Positions 16,346-24,679 of a DNA stretch of 59,804 nucleotides are shown in pieces (position 1 is the stretch's first letter; each line of letters opens with the position of its first letter). Under the pieces are notes generated by a model. That model had not been told where the DNA came from and did not search any database. It worked only from the letters and a program-made list of their open reading frames with translations. A program made the position numbers and the translations under genes. This DNA is from Microbispora siamensis (GTDB taxonomy: Bacteria; Actinomycetota; Actinomycetes; Streptosporangiales; Streptosporangiaceae): contig NZ_BOOF01000057.1 in NCBI RefSeq assembly GCF_016863095.1, positions 1 to 59,804 on the forward strand. Direction: 5' to 3'.

Positions 16346-18952
16346 GTGGACGTACCGGCCGTCGGGGAGGGCCGCGCGGGCGCGCTCGGCCAGGTGGTCT
16401 CGGCCCTTTCGAAGACGCCGCGGACCGTCCTCGTCCTCGGCGAGCCCGGCATCGGGAAGACCCATCTGCTCGGTGAGGCCACGGCGCGGCTGAAGGGCTT
16501 CCGCGTGCTCCGCGGCCAGGCCCGCGAACTGGACGGCGGGCGCGCCTACGCCCCGCTCGTCGAGGCGCTCGGGGCGTTGGGCGGCGAGGCGGCCGACGTC
16601 CTGACCGACCTGCTCGACGCGATGGACCAGGCCGCGCTCGGACACCCGGCCGCCGCACCCGGCGCGATGGCCGCCCGGCTGCTGGAGTCGCTGCCCGGCC
16701 CCACCCTCCTCGCCATCGACGACCTGCATCTGGCCGACGCCGACACGCTGAGCGTGCTGCGGGCCCTGCCACGCCGCCACGGCGCCGTCGCGATCCTCGG
16801 CACCGCCCGCCACCCTCCCCCGCTCGACGTGGACCTGTCGATCCGGCTCCAGCCGCTGACCACGACCGAGGCCGCCGACCTGGTCACCACGCTGCTCGGC
16901 CGTACGCCGAGCGACACCGTCCTGCGGCGGATCCACCTCGCGAGCCGGGGCAACCCGTGGTTCGTGCAGGAGGCCGTACTGGCCCTGGTGCAGGGCGGCG
17001 CCGTGCGCTCGGCGGATCCGGGGGCGCGGCGCGGCGCGATCCTGAGTCGGCTGTTCCAGCGCGACCGGGGCGGACGCGACCTCGCCCGCGTGCTGGCCGC
17101 GCTGTCGCGCACGCGGGAGACCGCCGATCTCCCTGCGCTCGCCGAACTGGCCGGGCTCGATCCGGAGCAGGCCGAGCGCGCCTTCGAGGCGCTGGTCAGG
17201 GACGGCGTGGTCACCAGGAACGGCGACGGCTACGCGCTGGCGCACCCGCTGGTGGCCGAGGCGCTCTACGACGACCTCGGTGTCTCCGGCCGGCGCGAGG
17301 TGCACCGGCGCATCGCCGACATGCTCGAACGCGAGGGACTGACCGGGACCAGGCGGGTCCTGGAGTGGGCCACGCACATGGCCGAGGCCGGGCCGCCCGC
17401 CGAGGCCCTGCCCGCCGTGCTGCGCGCAGCCGAGCTGACCCGCTGGACCGCGCCGCTGTCGGCCGCGCACTGGTACGGCAAGGCCGCCGAGCTGTCCCCC
17501 GAGCCCGGCGGGCTGCTGGCCAGGCAGGCTCTCGCCTATTGGAAGGGCTCGCGGCCCGCGCTGGCGCTGAACTCGGCCCAGCGCGCGGTCGCCGCGCTGC
17601 CCTTTGGACGCCGCCGCACCCGTGCCGCGTACACCGCGGTCGGCGCAGCCCACGCGATGGGGTGGTACGAGGTGGCCCTCGACGTGGCCCGCCGCCAGAT
17701 CCCCAGGGCGGACGACGCCTCGGCGCTGCTCGCCCAGCAGGCGCTGGTCAGCGCGGAGATGGGCCGCCCCAGCGGGGAGGCCGCCCGACGGGCCTGGGAG
17801 GGCCTGGCCGACTGCCCGCCGCAGGACCGCGCGACCACGGTCGGATATCTCGCCCTCCACGCGCTCGTACGGGGCGACTGGGCCGAGACGGGGCGGGCGA
17901 TCGACGACCTGCTCACCTTCGCCGCCGCGCTGCCGCCGGGCGCCCGGCTCGCGTCGCTGGAGTCGGCGGCGCACGTGCTGGCGATCGCCGGGCTGCGTTC
18001 CCGCGCCGTCGAGGTGCTCGACCAGGCCGAGCAGATCCACCGCGGCCTCGGCTGGCACGACATCGCCGGACAGCACGTGCGGACCATGGCCGTGATCCGG
18101 CGGATGGGCGGCGAGTGGACGCGGGCGCTGGAGGAGATCGCGGTCGCGGGCCGGGCTTTGGCCGAGGCGGGCCTGCTGGAGAACCTCGCCCTGCTGCGCA
18201 ACATGGAGCTGGACATCCTGCTCGACCAGGGCAGGCTGGACGAGGCCGCCCGGGTCCTCGCCGAACCTCCACCCGGCTCCGCGTTGCAGCAAGGTATGCG
18301 CTGCGTGTTCCGCGCACGCCTGGCACTCGGCCGGGGCGACATCGCGGCCGCGCGGCGCGAACTCGACCGCGCCCTCGCGTACGAGGTGCCCGAGGTGGTG
18401 CACCGCGCCCTTGCCGTCAAGGTGCTGGTGACGGGAGCGGCGGGCGACGACGCCGGCTGCCGGGCGGCGGCCTCCCGGCTGGACGACCAGTCGGCGAACG
18501 GCACCCCCCGTGCCCGGCTCGCCGCCGACCTCGCGGTGGGCTGGGCGTTCCGGGACCGCGCGCGGACGGGCGCGGCGCTGGAGCGGGCCCGCGCCGACGG
18601 CCTTCCGTTCGAGGAGGCCCGGGCCCGGTTGGTCCTCGGCGCGCTCGGCGACACGATGCAACTCCCCCGCGCGCACGCGATCTTCACCCGGCTTGGCGCG
18701 GCGCCCTGGGCGGCACTGTCCGAACGCCGCCTGCGGGAGGCCGGACTGGTCCCCGAACCGGCGGGCCGCCTCACCCCCGGCGAGCGCCGCGTCATCGAAC
18801 TGGTCGCCGACGGGTTGAGCAACCCTCAGATTGCCGAGGAGCTGCACTACAGCCGCAAGACCGTGGAGGTCTATCTGACCCGCGTCTACGCGAAGACCGG
18901 CCTGCGGTCGCGCGTCGAACTCGCCCTGGCCGTCGAACGCGGCGAGCTGTGA
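16346..18952 (+). CDS. LuxR-family regulator with N-terminal AAA ATPase (LAL-like)
   Basis: An 868-residue large ATP-binding LuxR regulator. Walker A GEPGIGKTH is near residue 32, Walker B LLAIDDLH near 121, a long helical TPR-like middle follows, and the C-terminal LuxR helix-turn-helix (LTPGERRVIELVADG, then NPQIAEELHYSRKTVEVYL) is at about 805-865. Such proteins are usually pathway activators of carbohydrate or secondary-metabolite genes. GTG 16346 follows AAGGGAGTGACG. A 10-bp palindrome TGAACGTTCA lies at 16273-16282 in the upstream gap. No clear target is adjacent; the next gene is an HNH protein. Confidence 0.88.
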   Translation: MDVPAVGEGRAGALGQVVSALSKTPRTVLVLGEPGIGKTHLLGEATARLKGFRVLRGQARELDGGRAYAPLVEALGALGGEAADVLTDLLDAMDQAALGHPAAAPGAMAARLLESLPGPTLLAIDDLHLADADTLSVLRALPRRHGAVAILGTARHPPPLDVDLSIRLQPLTTTEAADLVTTLLGRTPSDTVLRRIHLASRGNPWFVQEAVLALVQGGAVRSADPGARRGAILSRLFQRDRGGRDLARVLAALSRTRETADLPALAELAGLDPEQAERAFEALVRDGVVTRNGDGYALAHPLVAEALYDDLGVSGRREVHRRIADMLEREGLTGTRRVLEWATHMAEAGPPAEALPAVLRAAELTRWTAPLSAAHWYGKAAELSPEPGGLLARQALAYWKGSRPALALNSAQRAVAALPFGRRRTRAAYTAVGAAHAMGWYEVALDVARRQIPRADDASALLAQQALVSAEMGRPSGEAARRAWEGLADCPPQDRATTVGYLALHALVRGDWAETGRAIDDLLTFAAALPPGARLASLESAAHVLAIAGLRSRAVEVLDQAEQIHRGLGWHDIAGQHVRTMAVIRRMGGEWTRALEEIAVAGRALAEAGLLENLALLRNMELDILLDQGRLDEAARVLAEPPPGSALQQGMRCVFRARLALGRGDIAAARRELDRALAYEVPEVVHRALAVKVLVTGAAGDDAGCRAAASRLDDQSANGTPRARLAADLAVGWAFRDRARTGAALERARADGLPFEEARARLVLGALGDTMQLPRAHAIFTRLGAAPWAALSERRLREAGLVPEPAGRLTPGERRVIELVADGLSNPQIAEELHYSRKTVEVYLTRVYAKTGLRSRVELALAVERGEL

Positions 18953-19032
18953 AGCGGTTGTGGCTCCACGTTTGTGCTGGTGGGGGCTTGGATCGATAGT
19001 GTGTTCGAGATAGGCTTGGGCAGCCGTTAGAG

Positions 19033-21576
19033 GTGAGCTTAGTAGGCGGGCCGTCGGTGGCCGTACGCCGTGTGTTGAGCCGAGTCTGCGTGAAGGAAGT
19101 CCCGGTCCGGGCGGCCGGGAACGTTCAGTCGCCTTCGTCTCCGCTCCCGGGGGTCACCGTGTCCGCACCGCAATCGCCGCTCGTTCTCGCGCGGCCGTCC
19201 TCTCGTAGTGGGGGCGGGGCGCCGGCGGCGATTCCCGAGGGCCTGGCGGCGATGCCGCCGGGGGCCGAACTCGCGCAGATGCTGGCCGCCATCGACGTGG
19301 AGCGAGTATCGGGGTTCGACACCGTCGAGGTGCTCAAGGCCGCCTACCGCCAGTCCTGCCACGACCGTGCGCGGTTCCTGCACGCGCTGCTGGAGGTCGG
19401 GCTGCGCGAGCAGTTCACCGGCGACAGCGTGGTCCGTCTGGAAGTGCCTGACGAGTTCGCTCCCGATGAGGCGCGGGCCGCGCTGGCCTGGTCCCGCCGC
19501 CGGGCGGACTCGGCGTTCGATCTGGCGTGGAACCTGCACCGTCGCCTTCCTGTTCTCGGCGAGGCGATGCTGGCGGGTGAGCTGGACGAGCCGCGGGCGG
19601 TGGCCTTCATCCGCTGGACGAGCGGTTTGACCGACGCCCAGGCCGGCTGGGTCTGCGAGCACCTGATCAGCCGCGCCCCGACCTGGACGGTGGGAGAGCT
19701 GATCGAGCACATCCAGCGTCTGGTGCTGGCCATCGACCCCGATTGGGCGGAGAAACGCTACAGGGAGGCGGTGCGCAGACGCCGCGTGGTCGGGATGCGC
19801 AACGACGACGGCACCGCGACGGTTTCGGGTCTGGATCTGCCGCTTGATCGGGCGGTGGCCGGATGCGAGCGCATCGACGATCTGGCCCGCGCCTGCAAGC
19901 GTGCCGGGGACCACCGCCCCGTCGACCACATCCGGGCCGACCTCTTCCTCGGCAGCCTGGACGGCAGCTTCGAGGGCCTGTCCGACGCCGAGATCGTCGC
20001 CCACGTCCGCACCCACCCTTTCGTGGACGCCGCCCCCTCTGACGCCCCAGCCGACTTCTCTGACATCCGCCCCGGAGACCCAGCCACCGAGCCGATCACC
20101 GAGCCCGTCGACAACGCCGCCGACGGGCGAGATGACGAGCCCGACCACTTGGCCGATGACGAGCCCGATCACGCGGCCGACGACCAGGCCGACGATAAGG
20201 CCGATGACGCGATCGACGGCGAGATCCCTGACGAGCCCCGCAGCGCGAGGCGGCCTGAGACCCGAAACCAGACACGCCCTGGGCCTCGCAGTGAGACCGG
20301 CGACCCGACCGACGCTAGACCCCACGGCGAAGCGGGCGGCGCGGCACGCGACGAGGCATGCGGAGGGACCGGGCAAGACCACCCACAGCAACACGGACAC
20401 GAGCCCAGGCAGGAACCCCGACACGACCGGGGACACGATTACGGGCAGGGGCTGAGACAGCGGCTTGGGCCTGCCGATGGGCGACCCCTCGCGGAGCAGA
20501 CGTCGGCACAGCCGTCATCGGCGCAGACGTCGGCACAGGCACGGGCGGCACAGGCTGGCCAGGCGTCAGCGCAGACACGGTCGGCACAGGCTGGACAGGC
20601 GTCGGCACAGGCACGGGCGGCACAGGCTGCGGCACAGGCTGGCCAGGCGTCAGCGCAGACACGGTCGGCACAGTCATCGGCACGGGCTGGACAGGCGTCG
20701 GCACAGGCACGGTCAGCGCGGGCGTGGTCGGTGCCGGAGATACGGGTGGAGCTGACTACCCTCCTCGGTCTCGATGAGCACCCGGCCCACCTGCCCGGCT
20801 GGGGCATGGTCCACGCCGCTCAGGCCCGTCAGATGGTCGCGTTCATGCTCGCCGGGCAATGGCGCTATGTCGTCTGTGCCGACAATGGGCATTTGCTGCT
20901 GACCGGCATCACCGGGCGGCGCCCGTGCCCGCCCGCGCAACGACCCGCACGCGATGCGCGGCGCGGAGGCATCGTCGAGCTTCAGGTCACCCTCTCCCAA
21001 CTTCGCGAACTGGCCGCCGCACCCAACATCACCGGCATCTGGGCCCCGCTGGTCGCCGACCTGGCCCGCCATGCCCAGCTCGCTGAAACCGGGCAGCCGG
21101 ACACCGGCCGCCCCGGCACTCGTTCACCTGACGCGGCTGAGTCGGCCGAATCGGCCGGTCGACGGCATGCCGGTGCGGCCTTACGCCGATACGTCCAGAT
21201 TCGGGGCCAGGTCTGCTCCTGGCCGGGCTGCCGCATGCCCGCCACCCGGACCGACCAGGACCACATCCATGCCTGGGCCGACGACGGCGCCACCACTGCC
21301 GACAACCTGCACCTGGCCTGCCGCCACGATCACCGCGCCAGGCACCTCGGCGGCTGGCGGGTCACCGCGGCGGGGCCCCACCTGATCGTCTGGACCAGCC
21401 CGCTCGGGCACCCCTACCCCAGCCCGCTGCCGAAGATCATCCAGCCTGTCCCCCAACCCCGGCCCCGCAACTGGCCCGACGCCCCGCCCGGACGCCTGCC
21501 CGCCGACCTCCCCGGAGCATCGGAACACGATCATGGTTCCACCAAGCCCTCCTCCGCCCCGCAGCGGCGGACATGA
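19033..21576 (+). CDS. DUF222/HNH endonuclease-family protein with expanded repeats
   Basis: An 847-residue member of the actinobacterial 13E12/DUF222 family: a DUF222 helical region (about residues 70-310) and a C-terminal HNH nuclease domain (about 720-775) with the Cys pair CSWPGC, the DQDHIHAW metal site and ACRHDHRARH. The family is often multicopy; its role is unproved, though the nuclease motif looks intact. Between the domains lies an unusually long disordered part: an Asp-rich stretch and then Ala-Gln repeats. Start is uncertain; GTG 19033 is used but has only a weak ribosome site, and later starts would still include DUF222. The length exceeds the more usual 400-600 residues because of the repeats. 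Confidence 0.8.
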   Translation: MSLVGGPSVAVRRVLSRVCVKEVPVRAAGNVQSPSSPLPGVTVSAPQSPLVLARPSSRSGGGAPAAIPEGLAAMPPGAELAQMLAAIDVERVSGFDTVEVLKAAYRQSCHDRARFLHALLEVGLREQFTGDSVVRLEVPDEFAPDEARAALAWSRRRADSAFDLAWNLHRRLPVLGEAMLAGELDEPRAVAFIRWTSGLTDAQAGWVCEHLISRAPTWTVGELIEHIQRLVLAIDPDWAEKRYREAVRRRRVVGMRNDDGTATVSGLDLPLDRAVAGCERIDDLARACKRAGDHRPVDHIRADLFLGSLDGSFEGLSDAEIVAHVRTHPFVDAAPSDAPADFSDIRPGDPATEPITEPVDNAADGRDDEPDHLADDEPDHAADDQADDKADDAIDGEIPDEPRSARRPETRNQTRPGPRSETGDPTDARPHGEAGGAARDEACGGTGQDHPQQHGHEPRQEPRHDRGHDYGQGLRQRLGPADGRPLAEQTSAQPSSAQTSAQARAAQAGQASAQTRSAQAGQASAQARAAQAAAQAGQASAQTRSAQSSARAGQASAQARSARAWSVPEIRVELTTLLGLDEHPAHLPGWGMVHAAQARQMVAFMLAGQWRYVVCADNGHLLLTGITGRRPCPPAQRPARDARRGGIVELQVTLSQLRELAAAPNITGIWAPLVADLARHAQLAETGQPDTGRPGTRSPDAAESAESAGRRHAGAALRRYVQIRGQVCSWPGCRMPATRTDQDHIHAWADDGATTADNLHLACRHDHRARHLGGWRVTAAGPHLIVWTSPLGHPYPSPLPKIIQPVPQPRPRNWPDAPPGRLPADLPGASEHDHGSTKPSSAPQRRT
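20503..20739 (+). repeat. Ala-Gln-rich coding repeat array in the DUF222-HNH gene
   Basis: Repeated 36- and 48-nt units encode AGQASAQ followed by a variable TRS or ARA tripeptide at least four times. The units preserve frame and are nearly identical in DNA, including runs based on GCACAGGCTGG, which suggests recent slippage or unequal recombination rather than old protein duplication. Confidence 0.75.
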
Positions 21577-21985
21577 CGGCACGACCAGCGGTGAGGCGGA
21601 CGGCGAAGGTGGAGCAACGTCCTTCAGCACCCACCTCGACGTGCCGCCGTATTGAACGCCACATCTCTTTGGCACCGGCCCTCGGCATACCGGTGTCGAG
21701 GGCTCGGTTCCAAAGCCGGACCACCGACGCCGACACCAGCACCGGCACCAAGATCGACACCGGCACGGGTCGCATGGATCGCAGGGACGGCCCGCAGGGT
21801 CGCAGGAGTCGCAGGGGTCGGAGTGGTCGCACAGTCGACACATGTCGCAACGATCGGCAAGGGTCGCAGGGGGCGGCACGGATGGCACCGGTCAGCACGG
21901 ATCGGCACCGGTCGGCACCGATCGGCACGGACATTAGGGATCTCCCTACTGTGCACCGTCCGCCCAGAGGATCAGGCTCTTGACC
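21577..21985. other. 409-bp repeat-rich gap without a convincing gene
   Basis: The stretch after the HNH gene is made mostly of short degenerate repeats built on GGTCGCAGG and GGCACCGGTC. Open frames cross it on both strands, but their translations are low-complexity Arg/Thr/Asp-rich strings with no start signals or family likeness. I see no RNA gene. The promoter of the downstream metallo-beta-lactamase-fold gene probably lies near its right end. Confidence 0.55.
21884..21933. repeat. Five tandem decamers based on GGCACCGGTC
   Basis: Five consecutive 10-nt units, with GGCACCGGTC at 21884-21893 and 21904-21913 and near copies between and after. The period equals about one helical turn, and the array ends 52 bp before the next gene start. 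It may be a protein-binding array or simple expansion. Confidence 0.6.
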
Positions 21986-23308
21986 ATGGAATCACCGATC
22001 CTTTCGTACGCCGACGAGGTCTGGCGTGGTTCGGTGCGCCCCGAGGACGTGCCCTACGCGGAGTTGCGCCGCGACGGAATGCAGGAGATCGCCTACGGCG
22101 TGGCGATGTGGCCGGCGTGCGGCAATGTGTACGTGGTCCGTGGCGAGGACGGGCTGGGTCTCTTCGACACGGGCGACGCCCACGAGGCCGAGCAGTCGTA
22201 CCGCGCGATCAGGAAGTGGTCGGCCGAGCCGCTCAAATACGCGATCTTCTCCCGCAGCCGAGCCGACCGGCTGGCCGGGATGGAGGAGTTCGATGCCGAG
22301 CCGGGCCCTCGACCGCTGGTGGTGGCGCAGGAGGGGCTGGCCCGCAGGCTCACCCAGCACGGCAGGACGGCCGGCTACAACGCGGTCGTCGACCTGCGCG
22401 AGCAGGGCTTCCCCCGGATGGTCTGGCCGCCGCCGCAGCGGCTCCCCGACCTGACCTACCGCGACCGGCTGTCCCTGTCGCTGGGAGACGTCACCTTCCA
22501 GCTCACCCACGCCCGTGGTGACACCGACGACGCCACCTGGGCGTTCCTGCCCGAGCGGGGCGTGCTGCTGACCGGCGACCTGTTCGCCTGGACGGTCCCC
22601 GGGGCGGGCGACCCACAGCGGATCCAGCGCTATCCGGACGACTGGGCGGTGGCGCTGCGGACCATGGCCGCACTCGACGCCGACCTGCTGCTCCCCGGGC
22701 GTGGGCTGCCGATCCGCGGAGCCGCCCGGGTGCGCCGGGCGCTCACCGACACGGCCGACTATCTCGACAGCCTGGTGGAGCAGACGCTCGACCTGATGAA
22801 CGCCGGCGCCCGCCTGGACGAGATCCTGCACTCGGTCAAGCCGCCGCCCGCGCTCGCCGGGCGGCCCTATCTGCGTGAGCGTCACGACGAGCCCGAGTTC
22901 ATCGTCCGCAACATCTGGCGGCTGCACGGCGGCTGGCACGACGGCAACCCCGCCAACCTCAAGCCCGCGCCGGACGCCGTGTTCGCCCGCGCGGTCGCCG
23001 AGCTGTCGGCGGGCGCGGCATCGGTCGCGGGCCGGGCCGTCGCGGCGGCGGCCGACGGCGACCTGCGCCTGGCCTGCCAGCTCGCCGAACTTGCCGCGCA
23101 GGCCGAGCCCGAGAACCGCAGGGTGCACGAGATCAGGGCCCTCGTCTACGCGATGCGGGTCCAGCAGGAGCGCGGTTCGATCGCACGCGGCGTGTACGCC
23201 TGGGCCGCCGCCGAGTCACGCAGCAAGACCACCGGCATGGATCTGCTCGACGTCTACCACGACGTCGCGGAGGGCCGGATGTGGTGGCTGCCGAGCAAGA
23301 CCAAGTGA
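21986..23308 (+). CDS. Metallo-beta-lactamase-fold, alkylsulfatase-like protein with lost metal ligands
   Basis: A 440-residue protein laid out like alkylsulfatase-type metallo-beta-lactamase-fold hydrolases: N-terminal fold (about 40-250) then a helical dimerisation region. The motif normally reading THSHADH is SRSRADR at residues 89-95, so Arg90, Arg92 and Arg95 replace three metal-binding His; the later PGHG motif is PGRG with Arg239. His175 in THARGDTDD and Asp94 and Asp198 remain. Zinc binding as usual is therefore unlikely, and the protein may be a pseudoenzyme or use another chemistry. ATG 21986 is used; TTG 21980 is a possible alternative with a better-placed GAGGA. Confidence 0.75.
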   Translation: MESPILSYADEVWRGSVRPEDVPYAELRRDGMQEIAYGVAMWPACGNVYVVRGEDGLGLFDTGDAHEAEQSYRAIRKWSAEPLKYAIFSRSRADRLAGMEEFDAEPGPRPLVVAQEGLARRLTQHGRTAGYNAVVDLREQGFPRMVWPPPQRLPDLTYRDRLSLSLGDVTFQLTHARGDTDDATWAFLPERGVLLTGDLFAWTVPGAGDPQRIQRYPDDWAVALRTMAALDADLLLPGRGLPIRGAARVRRALTDTADYLDSLVEQTLDLMNAGARLDEILHSVKPPPALAGRPYLRERHDEPEFIVRNIWRLHGGWHDGNPANLKPAPDAVFARAVAELSAGAASVAGRAVAAAADGDLRLACQLAELAAQAEPENRRVHEIRALVYAMRVQQERGSIARGVYAWAAAESRSKTTGMDLLDVYHDVAEGRMWWLPSKTK

Positions 23309-23336
23309 GCCGACCGAATTGGGCCGACCGAGCTGG

Positions 23337-23383
23337 GCCGGCCGAACGGCCGGCGGGCGCGTGGAGGGGAGTGCCCGCCGGCC
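23337..23383. terminator. Overlapping alternative hairpins upstream of the HipA-like gene
   Basis: GCCGGCC/GGCCGGC (23337-23343 with 23348-23354, loop GAAC) shares its right arm with a longer stem GGCCGGCGGGC/GCCCGCCGGCC (23348-23358 with 23373-23383). The two stems cannot form together. They may terminate the upstream transcript, or act as an attenuator 20 bp before the HipA-like start. Confidence 0.45.
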
Positions 23384-23403
23384 CTGCCGGTAGCCTTCTT
23401 TCC

Positions 23404-24255
23404 GTGCTCGAACAGATCACGGCGACCCGGTACGTCGCGCCCCTGCGCGAGGGCGGGTCGCTGCCCGGAGTCGTCGAAGCCGACGACCTCGGCACGTACG
23501 TCGTCAAGTTCCGCGGTGCGGGACAGGGGCGGCGGGTGCTCGTCGCCGAGATCATCTGCGCCGAACTCGCCAGGCGGCTCGGCTTCGCCACGCCGGAGCT
23601 CAAGGTCATCGACCTCGACCCGCAACTCGGCGTCCGCGAGCCCGACGAGGAGATCCAGGACCTGCTCACCGCGAGCGCCGGGCACAACCTCGCGATCGAC
23701 TTCCTGCCCGGAGCGCTCGGCTTCGACCCGCTCGCCTGGGAGCCCGACGCCGAGTTCGCCTCCCGGGTGCTGTGGTTCGACGCCTTCGTCCACAACGTCG
23801 ACCGGAGCTGGCGCAACCCGAATCTGCTCGTCTGGCACGGCGGGGTGTGGCTGATCGACCACGGCGCGGCCCTGTGGTTCCACCACAACTGGCCGACGGC
23901 CGACCCGCGCCGGCGGTTCGACGGCCGCGACCACGTGCTCGCGCCGTTCGCGACGAAGCTGGAGCAGGCCGACGCGGACCTGGCCGGGCTCGTCACCCGC
24001 CCGCTGCTCGACGAGGTGGCCGCGCTGGTTCCGGACGAGTGGCTGGAGGGCGAGCCGGGCTTCGCCGACGCGCAGGCCGTACGGCGGGCCTACACCGAGC
24101 ACCTGCTCGCCCGGGTCGCCGGGCCCCGCGACTGGCTACCGGACCCCGCCGGCGACACCGCCACGGCTTCCACCACCGCTTCCGCACCGCGCCGCGGCGA
24201 GCGGGGCGCGACGATCGGCGGTTTCTGGCGTGCGGCGCGAGAGGGCGGCCGATGA
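23404..24255 (+). CDS. HipA-like Ser/Thr kinase-fold protein
   Basis: A 283-residue protein related to the HipA kinase fold. Residues expected for catalysis are present: FVHNVDRSWRNPNLLVW supplies Asp133 and Asn138, and LIDHG supplies the metal-binding Asp152. HipA proper phosphorylates glutamyl-tRNA synthetase and partners with HipB; here no HipB-like DNA-binding gene is adjacent. Instead the stop codon overlaps the start of a DUF3037 gene (ATGA), so the two are probably made together. GTG 23404 is chosen because family-like sequence begins there (LEQITATRYV); the ribosome site is weak. The C-terminal 35 residues look disordered. The target is unknown. Confidence 0.78.
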   Translation: MLEQITATRYVAPLREGGSLPGVVEADDLGTYVVKFRGAGQGRRVLVAEIICAELARRLGFATPELKVIDLDPQLGVREPDEEIQDLLTASAGHNLAIDFLPGALGFDPLAWEPDAEFASRVLWFDAFVHNVDRSWRNPNLLVWHGGVWLIDHGAALWFHHNWPTADPRRRFDGRDHVLAPFATKLEQADADLAGLVTRPLLDEVAALVPDEWLEGEPGFADAQAVRRAYTEHLLARVAGPRDWLPDPAGDTATASTTASAPRRGERGATIGGFWRAAREGGR

Positions 24256-24668
24256 GCGACCTGGACGTCTACGAGTACGCGGTGATCCGCGTGGTGCCGA
24301 GCGTGGAGCGGGGCGAACTGGTCAACGCCGGGGTCATCCTCTATTGCCAGCCGCGCGGCTACCTGTGCGCGCGGGTCGAACTGGACGAGGCCCGGCTGCT
24401 GGCGCTGGGCGGGCCGGTGGACCTGCCCGGCGTACGGCTCGCCCTGGCCGCCTACGAGCGGGCGTGCGGCGAGGAGGCGGGCCCCCTGTGCGGGGAGCCG
24501 CTGGGCGCCCGGTTCCGCTGGCTCACCGCGCCGCGCAGCACGGTCGTGCAGACCGGGCCGGTGCACGCCGGGCTGACCGGCGACCCCGCGGCCGAGCTGG
24601 ACCATCTGCTGACCCGGCTGGTGCGACCGGCGCAGGCCGGCCTCAACGCTCAGAACAGCAACGCTTAG
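24252..24668 (+). CDS. DUF3037 protein, coupled to the HipA-like kinase
   Basis: A 138-residue protein of the DUF3037 family, seen from YEYAVIRVVPSVERGELVNAG and the acidic, Leu-rich remainder. Family function is unknown. The ATG overlaps the kinase stop by 4 bp, and the pairing of HipA-like kinase and DUF3037 recurs in bacteria as far as I recall, so it may be the kinase's partner, regulator or substrate. The C-terminus ends close to the convergent GNAT gene, leaving an 11-bp gap. Confidence 0.8.
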   Translation: MSDLDVYEYAVIRVVPSVERGELVNAGVILYCQPRGYLCARVELDEARLLALGGPVDLPGVRLALAAYERACGEEAGPLCGEPLGARFRWLTAPRSTVVQTGPVHAGLTGDPAAELDHLLTRLVRPAQAGLNAQNSNA

Positions 24669-24679
24669 AACAGACGCGC

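Noticed and set aside
16280..18847. An 855-residue open frame opposite the LuxR gene
   Set aside because: A GC-driven antisense shadow; the plus-strand LuxR frame has Walker motifs and a helix-turn-helix, while this one has none.
20503..20739. The repeat array in the HNH gene as a CRISPR
   Set aside because: Units are contiguous, coding and in frame, with no unique spacers between them.
21573..21983. A 136-residue open frame after the HNH gene
   Set aside because: The translation follows the short repeats and lacks a ribosome site and codon bias.
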